The translations under genes and the position numbers were made by a program. Of a stretch of DNA of 43,635 nucleotides, positions 23,007 to 30,130 are shown one piece after another. Under the pieces are notes generated by a model. The model was not told where the DNA came from. It made no database searches and was given only the letters and a program-made list of their open reading frames with translations. Each line of letters starts with the position of its first letter. Position 1 is the first letter of the stretch. Source of the DNA: Thermoleophilaceae bacterium (GTDB lineage: Bacteria > Actinomycetota > Thermoleophilia > Solirubrobacterales > Thermoleophilaceae); assembly GCA_025937135.1 (NCBI GenBank), contig JAICRZ010000005.1:1-43635 (forward strand). The letters run 5' to 3'.

Positions 23007-23717
23007 CTAGGCCCCGGTGGGCCCGGACTGGCTGGTGGAGCCGGTCGTGCCGGTGGGCGGCGTCGTGCCGGTGGCCGGAGTCGTGGCCGTGGTGGGCGTC
23101 GCCGCGCCGCCGTCGGCCTTCTTGTGGGCGCCCACCTCGATCTCCTGCTTGTGCTTGCCGGTGCCGTAGACGTGGAAGGTCTTGTCGCCGCGCTTGACGA
23201 TCTGGAAGGCCATGCCGTCGCGCACGCCGCCGGAGATGTTCACGTAGTAGCCGTTGCGCTTGCCGTTGAGGATGTCGGCGTAGTTGTCGTGACCCGCGAC
23301 CGGCGCCCACTGCTCGCCCTTCGGGATCTTCACGCCGTTCTCGTAGCGCTTGCCGTGGATCTTGCGCGCGCCGTCGGCCTCGTCCTTCTGCGAGCCGATC
23401 ACGACCTCCTGGCCGTTCGTCTTGTAGACGTGCACGGTCTGGCCGTCGCGCTGCTCGATGGTGAAGGTCTGGCCGCGGCGGGCGCCGTGGGAGAGGTTGA
23501 TGTACTGGCCGGCACGCGGGCCGCCGGTGATCTTGGCGGTGTTGTCGCCGGCCGCGACCGGCGCCCAGGTCTCGCCGTCGGGCACGTCGAGCTTCTGCGC
23601 ATGCCCGTCGAGGACCGACTTGAAGCTCTTGCCGGCGGCGCTCGCCGGCTTGACCTGCGAGGCGGGAGCCTTCTGCGACGCCTGCGACGCGTCCGAGTTG
23701 TCGATGGAGCGGATCAT
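23007..23717 (-). CDS. Unrecognised two-repeat protein, possible flagellar-regulon gene
   Basis: 236 residues. I do not recognise a named family. After a Ser/Ala/Gln-rich N-terminus (MIRSIDNSDASQASQK, then SFKSVLDGHAQKL) come two related units of about 58 residues, roughly 48-105 and 134-191. Each has a W-A-P-V-A-x-x-D-N start, a G-x-Y-[IV]-N-[LI]-S turn, R-x-G-x-x-F-x-I and T-[VF]-H-V-Y. The C-terminal 40 residues are Thr/Pro/Gly-rich. There is no signal peptide, so it is cytoplasmic or exported by another route such as the flagellar apparatus. The gene sits behind a near-consensus sigma-28 promoter, the best clue to its role. Confidence 0.7.
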   Translation of the reverse strand: MIRSIDNSDASQASQKAPASQVKPASAAGKSFKSVLDGHAQKLDVPDGETWAPVAAGDNTAKITGGPRAGQYINLSHGARRGQTFTIEQRDGQTVHVYKTNGQEVVIGSQKDEADGARKIHGKRYENGVKIPKGEQWAPVAGHDNYADILNGKRNGYYVNISGGVRDGMAFQIVKRGDKTFHVYGTGKHKQEIEVGAHKKADGGAATPTTATTPATGTTPPTGTTGSTSQSGPTGA

Positions 23718-23772
23718 TGTTTCGTCCAGGCCGACGGCAAAGGGCTTAGGGCGAGCCGCCGAGCTACCCCTC

Positions 23773-23799
23773 GTATCGGCAAGCCGCCGAAGTCCTTTA
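23773..23799 (-). promoter_or_regulatory. Sigma-28 (FliA) type promoter
   Basis: On the minus strand TAAAGGAC, an 11-nt spacer, then GCCGATAC. The FliA consensus is TAAAGTTT-N11-GCCGATAA: TAAAG and seven of eight -10 bases match with exact spacing. It would give a 5' leader of about 45-50 nt for the gene at 23717. The -35 begins on the TAA stop codon of the upstream repeat protein. Confidence 0.7.
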
Positions 23800-25299
23800 G
23801 CGGATCACGACGTAGTAGAAGCGGAGCGTCGTGCCCACGACCGGGTTCGTGGCGTCCCGGTTGCAGAGGCGGATTCGCAGCTGGCCGGGGCCGGCGGTCG
23901 TGAGCGCGTCGTAGTCCAGGTGGTCGTCCACCGGGGTGGTCGCCAGGTTGAGCAGGACGTGGTCGTTCGACGATGCGCCCGCCACGGTCGGCGTCTGCAT
24001 GCTGCATGTGCCCGGCGCGATGTCGCTGAAGGTCACGTCCACGAAGCCGCTGCCGGCGCCGATGTCCGCCGAGGTCAGCGAGCCGTCCTGGACCTTGTTG
24101 CCGGTCACGGCGTTGTCCTGGATCACCGCGTTGCGGACCGCGTCGGTGGCGAGGTCCACGTAGTCGACGCCGCCGGACGCGATGTTGTTGCTGCGCACGG
24201 CGTTGTCCTGGAGCTCGGAGGTGCCGACCGAGCCGCCCGCGAGCTTGGCCTGGCTGATCGAGCCGCCCGCGATCTGCGTGCCGGTCACCGCGAAGTCGGC
24301 GATGTTGCCGGTCTGGATGATCTGGTTGCCCAGGTCGGCGTTGCCGATCGTGCCGTTGACGATCGCGTTCGAGTCGACCGAGTTGTCGGCGAGGATGCTG
24401 GCGTCGACCGAGTTCGGGCCCATGTCGAGCAGGCCGATCGTCCCGTCGAGGATCTTGGCCGAGGTGACCGCGTCGGGGGCGAGGTCGGCGTTGCGCACCT
24501 CGCCGTCGATGATGTTGCCCGTCGCCACGGAGTCGGCGCCGAGGTTCACGGCATGAATCGCGCCGGTCGCGAGGTCGGCCGTGTCGATCGTGCCGTCGAG
24601 GATCTTGGCCGCCGTCACGGCGCTCAGGGCCAGGTCGGCAGTGTCCACCGTCCCGTCGAGGATCTTCGAGCCGGTGACGGCGTCGCCGTTCAGGTCGTTC
24701 GTGTCGACGGAGCCGTCGAGGATCTTGCTGCCGTCGACCGCGTCGCCGTGGAGGTCCGCGTTGTCCACGGCGCCGTCCACGATCTTCGCGGCGGTGACGG
24801 AATCGGTACCGAGGTCGGCCGAGCTGATCGTGCCGTCGAGGATCTTCGCGGTCGTCACGGCGCCGCCGGCGAGGTCGCCGGACTGGATCGTGCCGTCGAG
24901 GATCTTCGCGCCGGTCACGGCGCCGTCGGCGAGGGTGCCGCTGCCCACCGAGCCGTCGAGCAGGTTGGCGGCGGTCACGGCACCCGCGGCCAGCTGGCTC
25001 GCGGTGATGGCACCGTCGGCGAGCTTGGCGGTGGTCACCGACCTGTCGGCCAGGTCGGCGGTCTGCACCTGGCCGTCGGCGATCTTCCAGCTCTGGATCA
25101 GGTCGCGCGAGGTGCGATCGGCGCGCGCGGCGATGTGGTAGGCACGGCGCACCAGCTCGGCGACGGCGCGGTTGCTCATCTTCTTGCTGTGGTGCTTCTT
25201 CTTCGCGCCCAGCGCGGCGGCAGGCACGACCGCCGCGGTCGCAAGGATCGCGAGGAGGCACAGGAGAACGCGCTTGTGCTGTCGGAGGGTGTCTGCCAT
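23797..25299 (-). CDS. Secreted pentapeptide-like repeat protein (about 17 x 20 residues)
   Basis: 500 residues from ATG 25299, chosen because it gives a signal peptide (HKRVLLCLLAILATAAVVPAAALG); the track start at 25647 runs under the response regulator. A basic linker (KKKHHSKK) and a helical stretch lead into about seventeen 20-residue units (about 71-410), e.g. AKILDGTIDTADLATGAI. A hydrophobic residue recurs every fifth position, so each unit equals four pentapeptide-like strands, one turn of a quadrilateral beta-helix. The final 90 residues form a different domain with two Cys (GTCSMQ, RLCNRD). It is probably a rigid extracellular rod with a C-terminal head; function unknown. Confidence 0.8.
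   Translation of the reverse strand: MADTLRQHKRVLLCLLAILATAAVVPAAALGAKKKHHSKKMSNRAVAELVRRAYHIAARADRTSRDLIQSWKIADGQVQTADLADRSVTTAKLADGAITASQLAAGAVTAANLLDGSVGSGTLADGAVTGAKILDGTIQSGDLAGGAVTTAKILDGTISSADLGTDSVTAAKIVDGAVDNADLHGDAVDGSKILDGSVDTNDLNGDAVTGSKILDGTVDTADLALSAVTAAKILDGTIDTADLATGAIHAVNLGADSVATGNIIDGEVRNADLAPDAVTSAKILDGTIGLLDMGPNSVDASILADNSVDSNAIVNGTIGNADLGNQIIQTGNIADFAVTGTQIAGGSISQAKLAGGSVGTSELQDNAVRSNNIASGGVDYVDLATDAVRNAVIQDNAVTGNKVQDGSLTSADIGAGSGFVDVTFSDIAPGTCSMQTPTVAGASSNDHVLLNLATTPVDDHLDYDALTTAGPGQLRIRLCNRDATNPVVGTTLRFYYVVIR
24070..25089 (-). repeat. About seventeen tandem 60-bp coding repeats
   Basis: The phrase gtcgaggatcttngcc recurs at 60-bp intervals from about 24440 to 24910, and related units extend on both sides. 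All keep the reading frame (20 codons). The central units are most alike and the outer ones have diverged, as expected for growth by internal duplication. Confidence 0.8.
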
Positions 25300-25402
25300 G
25301 ACGTGCTCGAAGGGGGCCTTCCGGGCCCTCCTCGGTCTTTTTGATCGGATGAATGTCGGCGGTCTTGAGCCGAATCGGGTTGAATCGCGGCTGAGGCCGG
25401 CC

Positions 25403-26113
25403 ATGACGCTGCACGGGGACATGGGAGACGGAACCGGCGCCCGCGCCCTGGTGGTCGACGACGCGGCCGAGTTCCGCGAGCTCGTCGCGTCGGTCCTGCG
25501 CAGCGAGGGCTTCGTCGTGGAGCTGGCCGCGGACGGGCCCGCGGCGCTCGCCGCGGCGCGCTCGTTCGCGCCCGAGGTCGTGCTGCTCGACCTCGGCCTG
25601 CCGGGGATGGACGGCGTGGAGGTGTGCCGCCGGCTGCGGACCTTCACCGACGCCTACGTGGTGATGCTCACCGGCCGCGAGGAGGAGATCGACAAGCTGA
25701 TCGGCCTGTCGGTGGGCGCCGACGACTACGTGACGAAGCCGTTCTCGGCCCGCGAGCTCGTCGCGCGCGTGCGCGCGATGCTCAGGCGGCCGCGCGCGGT
25801 GGCCGGCGCCGCCGCCACGCGCCGGATCGGCGCGCTCGAGGTGGACCCCGCGGCGCGCGAGGCGAAGGTCGCCGGTGCGGTGGTTGAGCTCACGCGAATC
25901 GAGTTCGACCTGCTGGACGCGCTGTCGGAGCGGCCGCGCACCGCGCTCAGCCGCGGCCAGCTGCTCGAGCGCGTCTGGGGGCCGAACTGGTTCGGCGACG
26001 ACCACGTGGTCGACGTCCACGTCTCGAAGCTGCGTCAGAAGCTCGGCGACGACGCGCGCGCGCCGCGCTACATCCGCACCGTGCGCGGGGTCGGCTACCG
26101 GCTAGAGGTCTAG
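25403..26113 (+). CDS. OmpR/PhoB-family response regulator
   Basis: 236 residues from ATG 25403 (GAGG upstream; ATG 25421 is also possible). The receiver domain has ALVVDDAAEFRELV, phosphoacceptor Asp in VVLLDLGLPGMDGVEV, MLTGREEE and the Lys in DDYVTKPFSARELVARV. The C-terminal winged helix has IEFDLLDALSERP, LLERVWGPNWFGDDHVVDVHVSKLRQKL (in pieces) and IRTVRGVGYRLEV. It is a standard two-domain DNA-binding regulator. Its stop overlaps the stop of the hybrid kinase by 12 bp in convergent orientation, so the two are neighbours but not one operon; pairing is possible, unproven. Confidence 0.95.
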   Translation: MTLHGDMGDGTGARALVVDDAAEFRELVASVLRSEGFVVELAADGPAALAAARSFAPEVVLLDLGLPGMDGVEVCRRLRTFTDAYVVMLTGREEEIDKLIGLSVGADDYVTKPFSARELVARVRAMLRRPRAVAGAAATRRIGALEVDPAAREAKVAGAVVELTRIEFDLLDALSERPRTALSRGQLLERVWGPNWFGDDHVVDVHVSKLRQKLGDDARAPRYIRTVRGVGYRLEV

Positions 26114-28720
26114 CCGCCCGATCGCCTCGCCGACGCTGCGCGACTCCCGCTCGACGGCGCCGATCAGTGCGTGCGCGTCGGCGGACGCGTTCGTCTCGAG
26201 CCGGCGGCTCAGCTCGGCGAGCCGCTTCGCCCCGAAGGTCGCGCTCGAGGAGCGCAGCCGGTGGGCCACGCGCCTGACCGCGTCGGCATCGCCCGCCTGG
26301 AGCGCGTACGCGAGCTCCGAGCGCGCCTCCTCGAGGCCGTCGGCGAACAGCGAGGTGATCCGGCGCAGCGCGTCGTCGTCACCCACGTCCGCGCGGAGCC
26401 GCTCGATCGCGTCGAGGTCCAGCGGCGGCGGCGCCGCCGGCTGCGGCGGGAGCACGCGCGCGAGCGCGTCGGCGAGCTGGGCGCTCGAGAACGGCTTGTT
26501 CAGGCATGCGTCCATGCCGGCGGCGAGGCAGCGGTCGACCTCGCCGGCCGCGACGCCCGCGGTGACCGCGACGATCGCCGTGCGCCGCCCGCCCCGCTCG
26601 CGCGAGCGGATCGTGCGGGCCGCCTCGAGCCCGTCGATGCCCGGCATCTGGCAGTCCATCAGCACGACGTCGTAGCCGTGGGCGCCGGCCGCGTCGATCG
26701 CGGCGCGCCCGTTGGTCACGGCGTCGGCCGTAATGCCGAGTTTGGCCAGCTGCCGGACGATCAGGGCGCGGTTCACCTCGTTGTCCTCGGCCACGAGCAC
26801 ACGCGTGCCGGCGGCCGGGCTCGACGGCCTATGCCTCGTCGGCGGCGGCTCGCTCGCGGCGGCAGCTGCACGCGGGAATCGCAGCGTGAACGCGAATGTC
26901 GCGCCCGCGCCCGGCGTGCTCTCGACCTCGATGTCGCCGCCCATCAGCGCGACCAGCCGCTGGCAGATCGCCAGCCCCAGCCCGGTGCCGCCGTGACCGC
27001 TGTCGAGCTGCGCGAAGGGCTCGAACAGTCGCTCGCGCGCCGACGGTGGGATTCCGGGGCCGTCGTCGCGCACGGCGAAGCGGACCGTCGCACTCTGCGC
27101 GTCCTCGTCTGCGAGCTCGGCGCGGACGTGCACCTCGCCGTGGTCCGTGAACTTGACCGCGTTGCCGAGCAGGTTCAACAGGACCTGGCGCAGCCACTGG
27201 GCGTCGCCGCGCAGGCGCGCGCCCGCGCGCGGGTCCACGAAGCTCGTCAGCCACAGGCCCTTGCGCCGCGCCGACGACAGAAACACGTCGGCAACGCCCT
27301 CGACCACCGCGGCCAGCTCGAAGTCGACCTCCTTCGGCTCGAGCTTCTCGGCCTCGATCTTCGACAGATCGAGCGCGTCGTCGATCAGCGCAAGCAGCCC
27401 GTTCGCCGAGTCGCGAACCACTGCCGCGAGCTCGCGCTGGTCGCTCGAGAGCGCGGTGTCGAGCAGCAGCTCCACCGTCCCGATCACGCCGTTCATCGGC
27501 GTCCTGATCTCGTGCGACATCGTCGCCAGGAAGTCCGACTTGAGACGCGACGCGCGGATCGCCTCGTCGCGCGCGCGGCTGACCTCACGCTCGGCCTTCT
27601 TGCGTTCCGAGATGTCGCGGTAGAGCCAGAGGTTGCCGCGCCCGGTCCCGTTCTCGGCGATCGGGATGTAGTCGCGCTCGACGGTGCGCCCGTCGGCGAA
27701 CTCCACCTCCTCGCCGGTGACCGGCCGGCGCGCGGCCATCAGTTCGTCGATCCTGCCGAGGAACGTGGCCGGATCCGCGAGCCGTTGCTTCAGGTGCTCG
27801 ACCATCGGCACCGAGTCGCTTCCCGCCAGCAGGTCGGGCGCAGCGGCGATGCCGAAGATCGCACAGAGCTCGGAGTTCACGAGCACGATCCGGCGTTCCT
27901 CGTCGGTCACGAGCACGCCGGACTTCATGTTCTGCACCAGGTTGGTGAGGCGCGAGGTCGTCGCGCGCAGCGCAGCCTGCTCGCGGCGGCGCTCGGTCAC
28001 GTCGCGCGTGTTGACCACCACGCCCAGCACCGCCGGATCGTGCAGCCGGTTGGTGGCGACCGACTCGACGATCCGCCAGCTCCCGTCGCGCGCGCGGATG
28101 CGGTATTCGGCCGACGTCGACGCGCCCGGCCGGCCGATCAGGCCCGTGACGGCGGCGAGCACCGCACTCGCGTCCTCGGGGTGGATCTGCGAGAGGCGGC
28201 TCGCACCGTCGAACTCATCCGGGGCATAGCCGAGCGCCCGCTCGACCGACGGGCTCTCGTAGGTCTGGCGCCCCTGCTCGTCGAGAATCGTGATCACGTC
28301 TGACGAGTGCTCGATCAGCGAGCGGAACCGCTCCGCACCCCGACGCTCGTCGTCGCGCGCCCCGCGCGCGTCCGTGACGTCGACGTAGGACGTCGCGACG
28401 CCCCAGGGCGCGCCCGCCTCGTCGTCGAACAGCGGGTGCGCGTTCGCCAGGACCCACGTGACCGAGCCGTCGATCGCCTTGAGCCCGAACGTGATGCCGG
28501 CGCAGTCGCGGCCGCGTCGCAGCGCCAGCGCGGCGGGCAGCTCGTCCTCGGCCAGCGGCCAGCCGTCCTCGTGGATGGGCACCGCACCGTCGCCGAGGAT
28601 CCGGTCGGCCGCCGGGTTCGACACGAGCACGCGCCGGTCCGCGTCCTCCACGACCACACCGACGTCCAGCGACGCGATCGTTGCCTCGAGCAACTGCCGG
28701 CCGGCGATCGCCTGCTCCAT
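26102..28720 (-). CDS. Hybrid histidine kinase: PAS repeats, HisKA, HATPase, receiver, Hpt
   Basis: 872 residues from ATG 28720; the track start at 28810 reads through the promoter of the sigma gene. Three PAS domains (about 1-120, 135-260, 270-390; e.g. TIASLDVGVVVEDADRRVLVS, HSSDVITILDEQG) are followed by HisKA with FLATMSHEIRTPMNGVIGTVELL (His about 427). HATPase has the N, G1 and G2 boxes (LLNLLGNAVKFTDHGEV, RDDGPGIP, GGTGLGLAICQRL). The receiver has VLMDCQMPGIDGLEA, and a C-terminal Hpt has AHRLRSSSATFGAKRL. There is no membrane segment, so sensing is cytoplasmic. The Hpt domain would pass phosphate to a separate regulator, as in BarA-type relays. Confidence 0.94.
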   Translation of the reverse strand: MEQAIAGRQLLEATIASLDVGVVVEDADRRVLVSNPAADRILGDGAVPIHEDGWPLAEDELPAALALRRGRDCAGITFGLKAIDGSVTWVLANAHPLFDDEAGAPWGVATSYVDVTDARGARDDERRGAERFRSLIEHSSDVITILDEQGRQTYESPSVERALGYAPDEFDGASRLSQIHPEDASAVLAAVTGLIGRPGASTSAEYRIRARDGSWRIVESVATNRLHDPAVLGVVVNTRDVTERRREQAALRATTSRLTNLVQNMKSGVLVTDEERRIVLVNSELCAIFGIAAAPDLLAGSDSVPMVEHLKQRLADPATFLGRIDELMAARRPVTGEEVEFADGRTVERDYIPIAENGTGRGNLWLYRDISERKKAEREVSRARDEAIRASRLKSDFLATMSHEIRTPMNGVIGTVELLLDTALSSDQRELAAVVRDSANGLLALIDDALDLSKIEAEKLEPKEVDFELAAVVEGVADVFLSSARRKGLWLTSFVDPRAGARLRGDAQWLRQVLLNLLGNAVKFTDHGEVHVRAELADEDAQSATVRFAVRDDGPGIPPSARERLFEPFAQLDSGHGGTGLGLAICQRLVALMGGDIEVESTPGAGATFAFTLRFPRAAAAASEPPPTRHRPSSPAAGTRVLVAEDNEVNRALIVRQLAKLGITADAVTNGRAAIDAAGAHGYDVVLMDCQMPGIDGLEAARTIRSRERGGRRTAIVAVTAGVAAGEVDRCLAAGMDACLNKPFSSAQLADALARVLPPQPAAPPPLDLDAIERLRADVGDDDALRRITSLFADGLEEARSELAYALQAGDADAVRRVAHRLRSSSATFGAKRLAELSRRLETNASADAHALIGAVERESRSVGEAIGRLDL

Positions 28721-28808
28721 TTCGCGAGCGTAACCGCGGCGGGCGGCTTGAGCAAACCTTGACTTTGGCGCGACAGAACCATTATGCGGGCGCGTTAGAC
28801 CTAGTCCC

Positions 28809-29357
28809 ATGGGGATGGAAAGCGCCGCTTTCGAGCGGCTTTACGACGAGCACTCGGGGTCGGTCTACACGGCGGCGTACGCGGTGCTCGGCGATCCCGC
28901 CCAGGCGCAGGACGTGGTGCAGGAGGTGTTCATGCGCGTCTGGCGGCGGCCCGAGGACTTCGACGCGGCGCGCGGCACGCTGCCGAACTACCTGCGCCTG
29001 ATGGCGCGCAGCCGCGCGCTCGACATCTGGCGGGAGGCGAAGGTCGCCGGGCGCGCGCGCGACCGGATGAAGGTGCTCGCGCTGCGCGACGAGGGGCGCG
29101 CCGATGACCGGCCGGCGGTCGCGGTCGAGCTGCGCCGCGACCGCGTCATCGTGCTTCGCGCACTCGCGCGGATCCCCGCGGTCCAGCGCCAGGCGATCGT
29201 GATGGCCTACTGGGGCGGGCTGACCGCCGACGAGATCGCCGCCCGGTCCGGCGTGCCCGTCGGCACCGTCAAGAGCCGGCTTCGGCTCGGCCTGATGAAG
29301 ATGCGCGACCGGACACTGGGAGAGCTGGCAGTCGGTAGTCGGCGGTTGGCAGCGTAA
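28809..29357 (+). CDS. ECF RNA polymerase sigma factor
   Basis: 182 residues. Region 2 is at about 8-75 (FERLYDEHSGSVYTAAYAVLGD, AQDVVQEVFMRVWRRPEDF, YLRLMARSRALDIWR). Region 4 is at about 115-170 (IPAVQRQAIVMAYWGGLTADEIAARSGVPVGTVKSRL in pieces, RLGLMKMRD). The type resembles SigK/SigL-like ECF factors. No anti-sigma gene follows. The end (LGELAVGSRRLAA) is encoded by a heptanucleotide repeat array, so the C-terminus may vary among relatives. The start has no Shine-Dalgarno; TAGACC lies 7 nt upstream. It is divergent from the hybrid kinase and converges with gluQ, overlapping it by 89 bp. Confidence 0.92.
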   Translation: MGMESAAFERLYDEHSGSVYTAAYAVLGDPAQAQDVVQEVFMRVWRRPEDFDAARGTLPNYLRLMARSRALDIWREAKVAGRARDRMKVLALRDEGRADDRPAVAVELRRDRVIVLRALARIPAVQRQAIVMAYWGGLTADEIAARSGVPVGTVKSRLRLGLMKMRDRTLGELAVGSRRLAA

Positions 29358-30129
29358 GCGGGTCGAACTGCTCGAGCAGCTCTGCCGGGGTCGCGCCCGT
29401 CAGGCCGAGTGTGCCGGCGAGCAGCGTGAGCACCTCGGCGGGCGACTCGCGCCGCTCATCGAGCGTGACCGCGCCGTGGCGCTTGGCCAGGCGCGCGCCG
29501 TCGGGCCCGAGGACGAGCGGGACGTGGTGGTACTCCGGCTCGGGCAGCCCGAGCAGCCGCGTCAGCAGACGCTGGCGCGGCGTCGAGTCGGCGAGGTCGC
29601 GGCCGCGCACGACCTGGTCGATCCCCTGCTCGGCATCGTCCACCACGACGGCGAGGTTGTAGGCGAACGCCCCGTCGTTGCGGCGGAGCACGAAGTCGTC
29701 GACGGCGGGCGCATCCTGCACGCGCAGCCGCAGCGCGGGCGGGCGGTCCGGCGGCGCCGACGTCCGGTCGCGGCAGGTGCCGGGGTATGCCCCCTCGGGC
29801 AGGTCCCCGTGCGGCGCGGACGCCGCCTCGCGGATCTCCGCGCGCGTGCACCAGCACGGATAGGTGTCGAGCTTCGCCAGCGCCTCCTCGTACAGCTCGC
29901 TGCGCTCCGACTGCCGCACGACGGGGCCGTCCCAGTCGATCCCGATCGCCGCGAGATCGGCGAGTTGCCGCTCGTAGAAGCGCTCGCGGACGCGCCCTGC
30001 GTCGAGATCCTCCATCCGCACGAGAAACCGCCCGCCGCCCTTCCGCGCGAACAGCCAAGCCAGCAATGCGGTCCGGAGATTGCCGAGATGAAGGTCCCCG
30101 GTGGGGGATGGAGCGAAGCGCCCGGTCAC
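29269..30129 (-). CDS. gluQ: Glutamyl-Q tRNA(Asp) synthetase-like protein (GluQRS)
   Basis: 286 residues from GTG 30129 (VTGRFAPSPTG); the track's longer start runs under ligD. HIGH-type motif GDLHLGNLRTALLAW, the GluQRS zinc site CWC...YPGTC, and the KMSKS-like LAKRHGAVTL are all present. There is no anticodon-binding domain, which separates it from GltX. GluQRS attaches glutamate to the queuosine base of tRNA-Asp; queuosine genes are not in this window. The C-terminus beyond DPLTLPTADY is read from the heptamer array and the antisense of the sigma gene. No ribosome site is seen before the GTG. Confidence 0.9.
   Translation of the reverse strand: MTGRFAPSPTGDLHLGNLRTALLAWLFARKGGGRFLVRMEDLDAGRVRERFYERQLADLAAIGIDWDGPVVRQSERSELYEEALAKLDTYPCWCTRAEIREAASAPHGDLPEGAYPGTCRDRTSAPPDRPPALRLRVQDAPAVDDFVLRRNDGAFAYNLAVVVDDAEQGIDQVVRGRDLADSTPRQRLLTRLLGLPEPEYHHVPLVLGPDGARLAKRHGAVTLDERRESPAEVLTLLAGTLGLTGATPAELLEQFDPLTLPTADYRLPALPVSGRASSSGRAEAGS
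29326..29353 (+). repeat. Heptanucleotide repeat array A (4 units)
   Basis: TGGCAGT-CGGTAGT-CGGCGGT-TGGCAGC: four imperfect 7-nt units across the last codons of the ECF sigma gene and, on the other strand, the C-terminal codons of gluQ (LPTADYRLPALP). Seven is not a multiple of three, so gain or loss of one unit shifts both frames. Confidence 0.65.
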
Positions 30130-30130
30130 A

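Noticed and set aside
24070-25089. CRISPR-like array, because of regular 60-bp repeats
   Set aside because: The repeats are in frame, coding and contiguous without unique spacers; they encode a repeat protein.
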